A stretch of 64,000 bases of DNA from an uncultured Lentisphaeria bacterium (GCA_934661755.1 CAKUJM010000008.1:1-64000), one strand, 5' to 3'. Numbered from the stretch's first letter, positions 42,774 through 52,077 are shown. Notes: generated by a model from the sequence alone, not told the origin. Program-made: numbers and translations.

Positions 42774-44339
42774 ATGGGCAATATCTATCTTGTACGCGAC
42801 TTGCAGGAATTCGACCGCCGGATAGAGTCCAGCGGAAAGTACACGCTGGAACAGCTGATGCGCGAGGCCGGCCGGGCGGTCGCCGACTGGGCGATGCAGA
42901 CAATTCCGCCGTCGACGCGGGTGGTGGTGCTGGCCGGAACCGGCAACAACGGCGGCGACGCCATGGTGGCGGCGCAAATCCTTGACCGCCGCGGTTATGA
43001 GGTACAGCTGGTGATGCCGATGGGCCGCGACCGGCTGCACGCGCTGCCCGCCCGGGTCTTCGCGGCGCTGCCGGAGCATCTGCGAAATGGCGCGTTGGCG
43101 GCGATGCCGCCGCTGCCGTCTTGCACGCTGTCAAGACCGCCGGCATTGGTGATCGACGGATTGCTGGGGACCGGCTTCCGCCCAGGTTTGCCGCTGCCGC
43201 CGGAGCTGTCGGAATGCATCCTGGCGGTGATGGCGCTGCGGCGGCGTCATGGCTGCCGGATCCTGTCCATTGACGTGCCGTCAGGAATGCATGGCGATTG
43301 CGCTGATGATGTCGCAGTGGCGATGGCGGCGGATTGGACGGTCACGCTGGTTGCGCCAACGCCGTCGCTGCTGTCTGAGGCCGGAGTGCCGTATGCCGGA
43401 AAGACGGTGGTTGCGCCATTGCCGGGCATGGAGCTGCTGGAGGCAGTTGCGCCGCATGGGAGATGCTTCGATTGCGATGACGCCGCGCAGGCGCTGCCGA
43501 TGATTGCCAGGGATGCGCATAAGTTCCGGCGGGGCAGCGTCGCGGCAATCGGCTGCTCGTCGCAATATGGCAGCGCGGTGCTGCTTACGGCGACGGCGGC
43601 GCTGCGCTGCGGCGCCGGGATGGTGTCGGCGATTGTCCCCGATGATGCACCGGCGGATCTGAGAATGGTGCCCAATGCGGTGATTGTGCACCGGAAATCG
43701 TTTGGAGCGGACGGCATTCCGGCTCTCCTGGAGGCGCTTGACCGCGCCGGCGTCGTCGCCATCGGTCCGGGACTGGGGCGCGCGCCATCACTGCTGCCAA
43801 TGCTTGAGGCGGTGATCGACTATTGCCTCATCCAGGGCAGGCCGCTGGTGATCGATGCCGATGCGCTCAATTTGCTGTCGATGAAGCCGCAGATGCTCAC
43901 CTGCCGGAAGAATGGCGGCGTGGTGGTGCTTACCCCGCATGCCGGGGAAATGCAGCGTCTGATGGCGGCGTATGGCATTGCGCCGGGGCGCGCCGGCGAT
44001 TGCGCCCAGATGCTGGCCGATCAAACCGGCGGCATCGTGGTGTGCAAGGGCGCACGCATGATCGTCGCCTCGCCGGCAAGGCCGAATGTGCGCTGCGTCA
44101 TCAATGCGGGGTGTCCGGCGCTGGCCACCGCCGGCAGCGGCGATGTGCTTGCCGGATGCATCGCCGCCATGCTGTCGCAATGCGCCGGCGGATCAACGCC
44201 GCCGCATGAAGCCGTCGCCCTGGCAGGATGGCTTCACGCCACCGCCGGAGAGCAATTGAGCGCGCCGGGCGGACAATTCGGGCTCATCGCCGACGACCTG
44301 CCGTCGGCGATCGCGCGGCTGCTTCGCGAACTGGCATAG
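42774..44339 (+). CDS. nnr: Bifunctional NAD(P)H-hydrate epimerase/dehydratase
   Basis: A 521-residue repair enzyme for damaged NAD(P)H. The N-terminal YjeF epimerase domain has VVLAGTGNNGGDAMVAAQ and SIDVPSGMHGD. The C-terminal ribokinase-fold dehydratase has AIGPGLGRAP, VVLTPHAGEMQRL and ATAGSGDVLAGCIAAML, whose Asp is catalytic. The ribosome site GAGGAGG is just before the ATG at 42774, 35 bp after hrpB, so the two are likely co-transcribed. Length matches other fused proteins. Confidence 0.95.
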   Translation: MGNIYLVRDLQEFDRRIESSGKYTLEQLMREAGRAVADWAMQTIPPSTRVVVLAGTGNNGGDAMVAAQILDRRGYEVQLVMPMGRDRLHALPARVFAALPEHLRNGALAAMPPLPSCTLSRPPALVIDGLLGTGFRPGLPLPPELSECILAVMALRRRHGCRILSIDVPSGMHGDCADDVAVAMAADWTVTLVAPTPSLLSEAGVPYAGKTVVAPLPGMELLEAVAPHGRCFDCDDAAQALPMIARDAHKFRRGSVAAIGCSSQYGSAVLLTATAALRCGAGMVSAIVPDDAPADLRMVPNAVIVHRKSFGADGIPALLEALDRAGVVAIGPGLGRAPSLLPMLEAVIDYCLIQGRPLVIDADALNLLSMKPQMLTCRKNGGVVVLTPHAGEMQRLMAAYGIAPGRAGDCAQMLADQTGGIVVCKGARMIVASPARPNVRCVINAGCPALATAGSGDVLAGCIAAMLSQCAGGSTPPHEAVALAGWLHATAGEQLSAPGGQFGLIADDLPSAIARLLRELA

Positions 44340-44351
44340 CGTGGCGTCCCG

Positions 44352-44405
44352 GTAAATCCGTTGTGGAAATCACAGGCATTCTTGATCCTGTTTGACGCAA
44401 ATGCC
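44352..44405. repeat. Short leader-like element, copy C
   Basis: GTAAATCCGTTGTGG, GGCATTCTTGATCC and GTTTGACGCAAATGCC resemble copies A (8204) and B (21311). It can fold through GGCATT/AATGCC. It lies between two converging genes and so may be an end structure here. A CCGCAT microsatellite follows near 44424-44448. Confidence 0.4.
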
Positions 44406-44483
44406 TCCCTGTGTGGTCGCCATCCGCATCCGCATCCATCCGCATCTTGCCATTCTGCCCCGGCCGCACTGAAGCCATTCCGG

Positions 44484-46898
44484 TCAGATGAACAGCGCGT
44501 TTTGCCCCTGTTTCGCCAACTCGGCAAAGGTGGCGATTCCGGCAATTTCATCGACGTCGATCAGCTCCTCTTCGGTGATGCCCATGACATTCATTGCCAT
44601 ATCGCAGGCGATGAACCGGACACCGGCGGCACGGGCGCTGCGGATCAGTTCCGGCAGACTCAGGACGTGTTGTTTTTTCATGACACCCCGCATCATTGCC
44701 GTCCCCAGCCCCATCATGTTCATCCTGGACAATGCCAGCTTTTCAGCACCATTGGGAAGCAACCAGCCGAACATCCTGGAAATGAAGCTTTTCTTGACGT
44801 ATGGCGCTGGATTTTTCCTCAGGACGCTAAGCCCCCAGAACGTGAAGAACATATTGACCTTGACACCAGATGCGGCAAAGCCATTGGCGAGGATCATGGC
44901 GGCCAGCGCCTTGTCCAAGTCGTTGCTGAAGAGGATAATGGCGATGGATTTTCCGGTTGCGCCGGCCGCTCCCGGTCCGGGCTCCGGTCCGGGCTCCGTT
45001 CCGGGCTTCGGTCCGGGATCGCCTCCTTTCGTGACGTCCGCTTCCAGGGTGTCATCATGGCGGCTCAGGTTTGCAACCATACAACCGGCGCCCCTGGCCC
45101 AATTCAGCAGGTCGGCCTCGAATGTCCGCGACGCGACCAGGTGCAGGGTGAAGCCATCCGGCGCATCGGCGATGGCCGCCTTCAGTTTCAGAACCGGTCC
45201 GGGGCAGGGCAGCGAGCGGACATTCAAGAGCTGCGCGGGCGGAGCCGGGGATGCGGATTTTGCGGCCGGTGGCGGCGCCGGCTGCCGGAGCTGGTGATGG
45301 AACATCCTCCATGTGAGCCATCCGCCGGAGAGATTGGATGCGCTGAAGCCATGCTGCTTGAGAATCCGCTCCGCAAGATAGCCGCGCATTCCCACCTGGC
45401 AATAGCAGACTGCCGGCCTGGCCTTGTCGAGTTCGCCAAGGCGCTTCCGGAGTTCGCCGAGGCGGATATTGATCGAACCCGGAATTGCGCCAAGTTCGTG
45501 CTCCTCGGGTTCGCGGACATCAATGATCTGGGCATTGGCGGGGATCGCATCCGGGTACGACACGTCACTGAGGCCCGAGAGGATATTCTCCGCGATGAAT
45601 CCGGCAAAATTAACCGGGTCCTTGGCCGAACTGTACGGCGGGGCATAGGCAAGCTCGATTTCGCCAAGATCCGGCGCCTTCAGGCCGTTCCGCATCGCCT
45701 GGGCAATTGTGTCAATGCGCTTGTCGACGCCTTTTGAACCGGTGATCTGCGCACCGTAAATTGTTCCGTCGTCGCCGAAGAGCAGCTTCATGGTGAGCCG
45801 GGCGGCCCCCGGATAATAGGAGGCATTGGAGGCGGGATGCAGATAGATCCGGCGGTATTTCTTGCCCATGGCTTTCAGGCGGTCTTCGGTGTAGCCAACG
45901 CCTCCCGCCGTGAGGTGCCCAATCTTCACCACGCTGGCCCCGAGGCTTCCCCTGTAAGGGACCCTGCCGCCAAGGATGTTCCCTGCGGCGATCCGGCCCT
46001 GCTTGTTGGCGGGGCCGGCCAACGCAATCGCCGTCTTGCCGCCGAATATGGGGTCGATGACCTCGATGACGTCGCCTGCCGCATAGATGTCCGGGTCGGA
46101 GGTCTGCAGAAATTCATCGACGATTATATGCCCGCGAGGACCGCATTTCAAGCCGGCGTCTCGGGCAATGCCGGAATTGGGCCGCACCCCGATGGACTCG
46201 ATCACGAAATCGGCGCCTACCTGGCTGCCGTCGCTTAGAACCGCGGTGATTGCATCGCCATCTTCCCGGTATTCGACTGCATTCACTCCGAGCTTGAGGG
46301 CGATGCCCAGGTCGGACAGCTCGTCCGCCAATGCGCCGGACATTTCCGGATCCATGGTGGGAAGCATATGGCTGCCACGCTGGATGACTGTGACGGACAG
46401 GCCGCGGGCGCAAAGATTTTCGGCAGTTTCCAGCCCGACAAAGCCCGCACCGACGACAATCACGCTTTTTGCGCCCCGGAGACGTTTTGCGACCATGTCC
46501 ATGTCGGCAATCGTCCAAAGCTGCAGAATTCTGGAGGAGACGCTGCCGGAACTGTTGGGGATGGCGCCGGTGGCAATCAGCAGCTTGTCGTAGGAAAACA
46601 CCTTCTCGCCGCCATCGGTTTTCGCCATGACCTGCTTCTTGCCCGGATCGATGGAGATGACCTCGTGATTCGTCCTGACATCCACATTCAGCCAGGCCGA
46701 AAACTTCTCCGGGGACATGACAAGAAGATCGTCGCGATCCTCGATCACTTGCCCAAGATGGTATGGAAGTCCGCAGTTTGCATAGGAGATGAATTCGCCT
46801 TTCTCCAAAAGCGTGATCTGGCAGGACTCGTCCAGCCTCCGCAATCTTGCCGCCGCGCTGGCACCGGCGGCCACGCCGCCGACAATGATGATCTTCAT
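44484..46898 (-). CDS. CoA-disulfide reductase-like flavoprotein fused to rhodanese, TusA and DsrE-like domains
   Basis: An 804-residue four-part protein. Residues 1-440 are a pyridine-nucleotide-disulfide oxidoreductase: the FAD motif VGGVAAGASAAARLRRL, the active Cys in SYANCGLPYHLG, and VVGAGFVGLETAENL for NAD(P)H. Next is a rhodanese domain (IDVREPEEHELGAIPGSINI, with Cys in CYCQVGMRGYLA), then a TusA-like domain (RSLPCPGPVLKLK). A Pro/Gly linker leads to a DsrE/DsrF-like domain at the C-terminus. The combination points to reduction and relay of persulfide sulfur, or CoA-persulfide reduction. The ATG at 46898 follows AGGAGG. It lies downstream of an ArsR-type regulator. Confidence 0.92.
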   Translation of the reverse strand: MKIIIVGGVAAGASAAARLRRLDESCQITLLEKGEFISYANCGLPYHLGQVIEDRDDLLVMSPEKFSAWLNVDVRTNHEVISIDPGKKQVMAKTDGGEKVFSYDKLLIATGAIPNSSGSVSSRILQLWTIADMDMVAKRLRGAKSVIVVGAGFVGLETAENLCARGLSVTVIQRGSHMLPTMDPEMSGALADELSDLGIALKLGVNAVEYREDGDAITAVLSDGSQVGADFVIESIGVRPNSGIARDAGLKCGPRGHIIVDEFLQTSDPDIYAAGDVIEVIDPIFGGKTAIALAGPANKQGRIAAGNILGGRVPYRGSLGASVVKIGHLTAGGVGYTEDRLKAMGKKYRRIYLHPASNASYYPGAARLTMKLLFGDDGTIYGAQITGSKGVDKRIDTIAQAMRNGLKAPDLGEIELAYAPPYSSAKDPVNFAGFIAENILSGLSDVSYPDAIPANAQIIDVREPEEHELGAIPGSINIRLGELRKRLGELDKARPAVCYCQVGMRGYLAERILKQHGFSASNLSGGWLTWRMFHHQLRQPAPPPAAKSASPAPPAQLLNVRSLPCPGPVLKLKAAIADAPDGFTLHLVASRTFEADLLNWARGAGCMVANLSRHDDTLEADVTKGGDPGPKPGTEPGPEPGPGAAGATGKSIAIILFSNDLDKALAAMILANGFAASGVKVNMFFTFWGLSVLRKNPAPYVKKSFISRMFGWLLPNGAEKLALSRMNMMGLGTAMMRGVMKKQHVLSLPELIRSARAAGVRFIACDMAMNVMGITEEELIDVDEIAGIATFAELAKQGQNALFI
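44972..45019 (-). repeat. Four 12-bp repeats in the inter-domain linker
   Basis: Four imperfect units of CCGGTCCGGGCT encode a Pro-Gly-Glu/Lys-rich linker between the TusA-like and DsrE-like domains. Unit changes would keep the frame and only alter linker length. Confidence 0.85.
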
Positions 46899-46934
46899 TC
46901 CCTGATCCTCCTGCAAACTTCAAAAAAAACTGAT

Positions 46935-46956
46935 TATTTTGTGAAATTACAAAATA
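46935..46956. promoter_or_regulatory. Palindromic operator candidate upstream of the CoADR fusion gene
   Basis: TATTTTGT (46935-46942) and ACAAAATA (46949-46956) form a perfect 8-bp inverted repeat with a 6-bp spacer, in an AT-rich gap 37 bp before the ATG. The size and symmetry suit an ArsR-family dimer, and the regulator gene lies just upstream. Confidence 0.6.
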
Positions 46957-46992
46957 TACAACGCCAAACCATCGTTGAATCGGCTGAACACT

Positions 46993-47301
46993 TTATTGTC
47001 TCTGGCAGTCGCCGTTTCGGCGATGCTCTGACACGCATTCCAGAAATTTACGGACGCAGCCGCATTTCAGGGAATAATAAACTTCCTTGCCGCGTTTTTC
47101 ATCGGCCACGACACCGCACTTCTTCAGGACATTCAGGTGCTGCGATATCGTGGAATAGTCCATGCCCGTCTGTTCGACGAACTGGCCGACGCAATGTTCC
47201 GAATCCAGGAGCTGCTGGGCGATCCACAACCGGATCGGATGTCCCAGGGACTTGAACCTTTCGGCTGGCTTGCGCCACATCTCATTTTGAAACCTTTCCA
47301 T
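46993..47301 (-). CDS. ArsR-family transcriptional regulator
   Basis: A 102-residue winged-helix repressor. RFKSLGHPIRLWIAQQLLDSEHCVGQFVEQTGMDYSTISQHLNVLKKCGVVADEKRG-type layout (summarised from about residue 15 to 70) gives the ArsR recognition helix STISQHLNVLKKCG and the wing. Cysteines occur at the start of the helix-turn-helix (SEHCVG), at the wing (KKCGVV) and in a C-terminal group (LKCGCVRKFLEC), so it could sense metals or persulfide. It precedes the sulfur-relay fusion gene on the same strand with a palindromic site in between, suggesting control of that gene. Confidence 0.9.
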   Translation of the reverse strand: MERFQNEMWRKPAERFKSLGHPIRLWIAQQLLDSEHCVGQFVEQTGMDYSTISQHLNVLKKCGVVADEKRGKEVYYSLKCGCVRKFLECVSEHRRNGDCQRQ

Positions 47302-47467
47302 AAATGCCTCGCATTTTTTTAGAATATATCATTGGAAAATGCCACTGTCAGCCGAACGCTTTATTCCGGAGGTCGCAGCGTAGTCCTGCAGGATGGAATT
47401 ATATTCCTCCCTTTACTTCCGCCGGGTGGACGGGAGCAGCGGGAAATGGCGGGGAGCGGCGAAGGAC

Positions 47468-47487
47468 GGGGAGAAAAAGGCCTCCCC
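47468..47487 (+). other. Leader hairpin before the AGCS symporter gene
   Basis: GGGGAG (47468-47473) pairs with CTCCCC (47482-47487) around an A-rich loop, 47 bp upstream of the ATG. No other element is clear in the 232-bp gap between the divergent genes, apart from AT-rich ATATATCATT near 47323. Confidence 0.35.
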
Positions 47488-47533
47488 TTCTGCATTCTGC
47501 ACTCACAAAAAACAACGCAAATCCGAGTTCATT

Positions 47534-49180
47534 ATGGATGTTCCCAGTTCTATTCAGAGTTTTGTCAATGGCCTGTCCAGTGTCATCGAGGTGGTGGACG
47601 GCTGGCTATGGGGCTGGCCGCTGCTGATTCTGCTGGGGGCATGCCACATCTTCCTCACCTTGCGACTGAAGTTCATCCAGCGCTACATCCCGCTGGGGAT
47701 CAGGCTGAGCCTGGTGCCGGACAAGAGCGAGAAGGGCGAGATCTCGCAATTCGGCGCGCTGTCGATTGCGCTGGCGGCGACGATAGGCACCGGCAACATC
47801 ATCGGGGTGTCGACGGCGATTGTCAAGGGCGGCCCGGGGGCGGTCTTCTGGTGCTGGCTGTTCGGGGTGCTCGGCATTGCGACCAAATATGCCGAGGGGG
47901 TGGCGTCAGTGAAATTCCGCATCCATGACGCGGATGGCAAGAGCCATGGCGGACCGATGTACGCGATGGAGCGCGGCATGAAATGCAAGTGGCTGGCGGT
48001 GCTTTTCGCCGTCTTCACCATCGGCGCCTGCTTCGGCATCGGCAACATGGTGCAGAGCAACGCGGTCTCCAAGAACGCGGTTGATACCTTCAGCTGCCTG
48101 CAACCCTGGCATGTCGGCCTGGCGGAGGCCGTCCTGATCGGGGTTGTGGTCTTCGGCGGGCTCAAATGGATCTCCCGCCTTTGCGAGACGCTGGTCCCAT
48201 TCATGGCGCTGCTGTATGTCGCCGGCTGCCTTCTGGTGATCGCCTCCTGCCACAGCTACTTCGGTCCGGCGGTGAAGCTGATTCTCGCCGATGCCTTCAG
48301 CGCCAAGGCGGTCGGCGGCGGCTTCCTGGGCACGATGATGATGATGGCGCTGCGCTTCGGCGTCGCCCGCGGGCTGTTCTCCAATGAGTCCGGCCTGGGG
48401 TCGGCGCCGATTGTGGCGGCCAATGCCAAGACGCTCAATCCGGTGCGCCAGGCGCTGATTTCCTCCACCGGGACTTTCTGGGATACGGTGATTGTCTGCG
48501 CAATGACCGGCCTGGCGGTGGTGTCCTCCGGACTGGCGGCCAGGGATGATGCCGCGGTGTTGCCGCCGGATGCTCCGGCGGCCGTCGTCAGCATGGTCTC
48601 GGTTTCGGTGGCGGACGCAGAGGCCGTGGCGGAGGAGGTGGTCGCCGTTGCGGCGGCGCCGGAGGATGACGCCGCGGATGCGCTGGCGGTCTTCAGGAAG
48701 CAAGCGGCCGCCGCGGCGGCGGCGCCGGCGACGGCGGGCAGGGTTGAGTACTGGGGCGAATTTGAGGCCCAGCATCTGATCCAGGGGGCGTTCGCCCACA
48801 TCCCGCGGGCGGGAAAGTACGTCCTGCTCATCTCGCTGATCATCTTCGCCTACACCACCATCCTGGGATGGTATTGCTACGGCGTCCAGGCGATCCACTA
48901 CCTCGGCGGCAGAATCGGAATGATGATCTTCCGGCCGCTCTTCATTGCCGGCATCTTCTTCGGGGCGGTCTTCCCGCTGAACATGGTGTGGAACTTCTCC
49001 GACATCGCCAACGGCCTCATGGCAATCCCGAACATCATCAGCCTCTTTGCGCTCAGCGGGGTGATTGCCGCGGAGACCTCCAAGTACCTGTGGCATGGCG
49101 ACATCGACACCCCGGATCCGGAGTGTGTCGGCGGCGATAACAGCGACTCGGTGCCCGATTTCACCCAGTTGAGCCGGTAG
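47534..49180 (+). CDS. Sodium:amino-acid symporter, AGCS (alanine/glycine) family
   Basis: A 548-residue membrane protein. AGCS features are LSIALAATIGTGNIIGVSTAI, WLFGVLGIATKYAEGV, HGGPMYAMERGM and GLFSNESGLGSAPIVAANAK. It would import alanine or glycine with Na+. Between the helix following that motif and QHLIQGAFAHIP there is an unusual insertion of roughly 85 residues, rich in Ala, Val, Asp and Glu. This makes the protein longer than the usual 450-490 residues. The ATG at 47534 was chosen for its fit to the family start; no ribosome site is obvious. Confidence 0.9.
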   Translation: MDVPSSIQSFVNGLSSVIEVVDGWLWGWPLLILLGACHIFLTLRLKFIQRYIPLGIRLSLVPDKSEKGEISQFGALSIALAATIGTGNIIGVSTAIVKGGPGAVFWCWLFGVLGIATKYAEGVASVKFRIHDADGKSHGGPMYAMERGMKCKWLAVLFAVFTIGACFGIGNMVQSNAVSKNAVDTFSCLQPWHVGLAEAVLIGVVVFGGLKWISRLCETLVPFMALLYVAGCLLVIASCHSYFGPAVKLILADAFSAKAVGGGFLGTMMMMALRFGVARGLFSNESGLGSAPIVAANAKTLNPVRQALISSTGTFWDTVIVCAMTGLAVVSSGLAARDDAAVLPPDAPAAVVSMVSVSVADAEAVAEEVVAVAAAPEDDAADALAVFRKQAAAAAAAPATAGRVEYWGEFEAQHLIQGAFAHIPRAGKYVLLISLIIFAYTTILGWYCYGVQAIHYLGGRIGMMIFRPLFIAGIFFGAVFPLNMVWNFSDIANGLMAIPNIISLFALSGVIAAETSKYLWHGDIDTPDPECVGGDNSDSVPDFTQLSR

Positions 49181-49287
49181 CGGCGGCCCCCGTGCGGGCA
49201 AATCGTCCGGAATGCGGCGCATTTGTTCTTCGCGGCGGGGTTATATTGTACATGTTTACGGCATATTAAGCTCAAGGCAGGACAAAG

Positions 49288-51039
49288 ATGAAACTTTCAA
49301 AGATGGTCGGGCAGCGGCTGCGCGAGGCTCCCCGCGACGCCCAGACCGCAAGTCACATTTTCATGGCGCGCGGCGGCTACTGCCGCCCCGTCTCCACCGG
49401 CATCTACTCGCTGCTGCCGCTGGGACGGCGCATCACCGCCAAGATCGAGCGGATCATCCGCGAGGAAATGAATCGCATCGGCGGGCAGGAAGTGCTCATG
49501 CCGCTGGTGCTGCCGGCTGAGCTTTGGCAGCAGTCCGGCCGCTGGAATAGCGTCGGCACCGAGCTGCTGCGCTTCAAGGACCGCAATGGCAAGGACATGA
49601 TCCTGGGGATGACCCATGAGGAGGCGGTGGTGCAGCTGCTGCGGACCGAGGTGAACAGCTACAAGCAGCTGCCGGTGATGCTCTACCAGATCCAGATCAA
49701 GTACCGCGACGAGGCGCGTCCGCGCGCCGGCCTGATCCGGGTGCGCGAGTTCACCATGAAGGATGCATACAGCTTCCATGCCTCGCAGGAGGACCTCGAC
49801 CGGTATTATGAAATCGTCCGGCAGGCCTATTGCCGGATCTTCGAGCGCATCGGCATCAAGGACTACCTCTGCATCCAGGCCGACAGCGGAATGTTCGGCG
49901 GCAGCCGCTCGGACGAGTTCATGGCGGTGGCCGACTGCGGTGAAGACGTGCTCTTTGTCTCGCCGAACGGCAATTACCAGGCCAACCGCGAGATTGCGCG
50001 CTCGCCATTGCCGGTTCCGCAGGAGGAGCCGCAGCCGCTGGAGAAGGTCTACACTCCGCACAGCAAGACGATCGCGGATGTGGCGGCGTTCCTTCAAGTG
50101 GACGCCGCCCATACCAGCAAGGCGGTCTTCTACAAGGACAGCCAAAACCGCCTGGTGTTTGTCAATATCCGCGGCGACCTGGAGGTCAATGAGACCAAGT
50201 TGCAGCGGGTGCTGCAGGAGTCCGACCTCGCATTCGCGGATGACGAGCTGATCCGCGCCGCCGGCGCGGTGCCGGGCTACGCCTCGCTCTATGGCCTGGA
50301 CCTGAACGGAATCCGGGTGGTGGTGGACAACTCGGCGGCCAATTCCCCGAACCTGGTGGTCGGCGCCAACGAGGAACTCTACCATTACCGGAATTTCAAC
50401 TTCAGCCGGGATGTCGCGGATAAATCCAATGTGCTGGTGGCGGATATCGCGACGGTTCGTGACGGCGATCCGTCCCCGGTGGATGGCGCGCCGCTGAAGT
50501 TGCTGCATGGCATCGAGATCGGCAATATCTTCCAGCTGGGGGTGAAGTATTCCCAGCCGATGGGATGCAACTTCCTCGATGCCGAGGGCAAGTCCCACCC
50601 GATGATCATGGGATGCTACGGCATCGGCGTCGGACGGGCCATGGCTTCGGTGGTCGAACAATGCCACGACGACTACGGGCCGATCTGGCCGATGGCGATC
50701 GCACCGTACCACGTCCACATCATCGGCCTGAAGCCCAATGAAGCCGCCGTCAAGGAAGCATGCGACAAACTCTACGACGAACTGTCCGGACTCGGGGTCG
50801 AAGTGCTCTATGACGACCGCGGCGAAAAGGCCGGCAGCGCCTTTGCCGACGCCGATCTGCTGGGAATACCACTGCGCGTGGTCATCTCGCCCAAGACCCT
50901 GGAGCAGGGCGGCGTGGAATACAAGCACCGTGACTGGGGCAAGCGCTTCGAGACCCGCCCGCTCGAGGGGCTGGCCCAGGCGCTGAAGGCGGAGATCGCC
51001 GAGGCTCTGGTCTTCCCCGCAAAAACGGCTGGCGCGTAA
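49288..51039 (+). CDS. proS: Prolyl-tRNA synthetase
   Basis: A 583-residue bacterial-type class II synthetase. Motif 2 is YRDEARPRAGLIRVREFTMK-like (about 148-167), motif 3 is GCYGIGVGRAMASV near residue 445, and the inserted YbaK-like editing domain lies between them (about 225-400). The ATG at 49288 follows AAGGCAGGA. AT-rich TTATATTGTACATG about 35-45 bp upstream is a candidate promoter -10 region. Confidence 0.97.
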   Translation: MKLSKMVGQRLREAPRDAQTASHIFMARGGYCRPVSTGIYSLLPLGRRITAKIERIIREEMNRIGGQEVLMPLVLPAELWQQSGRWNSVGTELLRFKDRNGKDMILGMTHEEAVVQLLRTEVNSYKQLPVMLYQIQIKYRDEARPRAGLIRVREFTMKDAYSFHASQEDLDRYYEIVRQAYCRIFERIGIKDYLCIQADSGMFGGSRSDEFMAVADCGEDVLFVSPNGNYQANREIARSPLPVPQEEPQPLEKVYTPHSKTIADVAAFLQVDAAHTSKAVFYKDSQNRLVFVNIRGDLEVNETKLQRVLQESDLAFADDELIRAAGAVPGYASLYGLDLNGIRVVVDNSAANSPNLVVGANEELYHYRNFNFSRDVADKSNVLVADIATVRDGDPSPVDGAPLKLLHGIEIGNIFQLGVKYSQPMGCNFLDAEGKSHPMIMGCYGIGVGRAMASVVEQCHDDYGPIWPMAIAPYHVHIIGLKPNEAAVKEACDKLYDELSGLGVEVLYDDRGEKAGSAFADADLLGIPLRVVISPKTLEQGGVEYKHRDWGKRFETRPLEGLAQALKAEIAEALVFPAKTAGA

Positions 51040-51169
51040 GGGCGAAAAGGCCACCAGGCCGCCAGAACGTCAGGCCGCCGCCCCCCATGCGCCGCCCGCA
51101 GAGGCGGATTCCGGGGGCGGGAGCGCGGCCGCTTTCCCACCTGAACCATCCCACTTCCAATAGACAGCG

Positions 51170-51976
51170 ATGCCGGTATGCTGCATTTACAATTCAAAGG
51201 GCCGTGAGCTGCTGCGCTTCAATACGGACACCTTCGCGGGCAAGGGCCGCATAGTCGTCGGTCGCTCCTCCGGCTGCGATGTCAGCCTGAAGCAGCTGGC
51301 GCAAAGCAGCATCAGCCGCGAGCACTTCTACCTGGAGCAGGACTCGCATGGCCAGTGGTCGATCCATGACACCAGCCGCGCGGGGATTGTGATCGATTGC
51401 GCCAAGGTGGAAAGCGCGCCGCTCTTCAGCGGGATGGTGGTGCGCTTCGGACAGCTGTTCTTCGGCTTTGGCGAAAAGTCCGGGCCCAGCCGCTACCGGC
51501 TCACATGGTTCAACTCGGACATGGGGATGGATCAATATGCGGTGTTGTGGAATGGCTCCAATTCAATCGGCGCGTCGCACGACAACTATGTCACCATCCG
51601 CCTGGGGTCGATCTCGCGCTTCCATTGCCGGATCGACGTGACGCCGACGGCGGTCATGCTCAACAATATCAGCCCGATGGTGGAGACCGCAGTCAATGAC
51701 GAACCGGTGACCGGGCCGACGCGGCTCAACGTCGGCGACATGCTCCTGCTGGGAGACATCGAGGTCAGCCTCACCCAGAGCGATGTGCCGGAGGTGCGGG
51801 TGGGCGACATCATGTCCGAACATGAATTGCGCAGCCACAACAAGGGCGCGGAGATTATGCAGCGCCAGCGGCCGCTGGCGGTTGTGGTGGCACTGATTTT
51901 CATTGTCGGGGTGATCCTGGTGATTGTCATCAGCCTGATGAAGCTGGTCCCCGGCACCTCCTCCGGCGGGTATTGA
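51170..51976 (+). CDS. Tandem FHA-domain protein with C-terminal membrane anchor
   Basis: A 268-residue protein. The first FHA domain (about 22-100) has IVVGRSSGCDVSLKQL and SSISREHFYLEQ, with the phosphothreonine-binding Arg and the SxxH-type Ser-Arg. The second (about 120-205) is more divergent, with NSIGASHDNYVTIRLGSISRFHCRI. A single membrane helix (about 238-260) is near the C-terminus, so the FHA domains probably face the cytoplasm. FHA domains bind phosphothreonine peptides, implying Ser/Thr kinase signalling, but no kinase gene is in the window. Confidence 0.87.
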   Translation: MPVCCIYNSKGRELLRFNTDTFAGKGRIVVGRSSGCDVSLKQLAQSSISREHFYLEQDSHGQWSIHDTSRAGIVIDCAKVESAPLFSGMVVRFGQLFFGFGEKSGPSRYRLTWFNSDMGMDQYAVLWNGSNSIGASHDNYVTIRLGSISRFHCRIDVTPTAVMLNNISPMVETAVNDEPVTGPTRLNVGDMLLLGDIEVSLTQSDVPEVRVGDIMSEHELRSHNKGAEIMQRQRPLAVVVALIFIVGVILVIVISLMKLVPGTSSGGY

Positions 51977-52077
51977 CCAGGGGATGGCGCGGCGGCCGCG
52001 GCGGCGGCCATATGTTTCCTTCGCGCTTTTCTGGCTGGCGCGGTGTTTTTCCTTTTTCTTAGCTGGGAGACTGCATT

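Noticed and set aside
49297..51054. A 585-codon frame antisense to proS
   Set aside because: Shadow frame; proS is complete on the other strand.
51977..52077. Mg2+ riboswitch upstream of mgtE
   Set aside because: No conserved M-box blocks could be recognised in this short gap.
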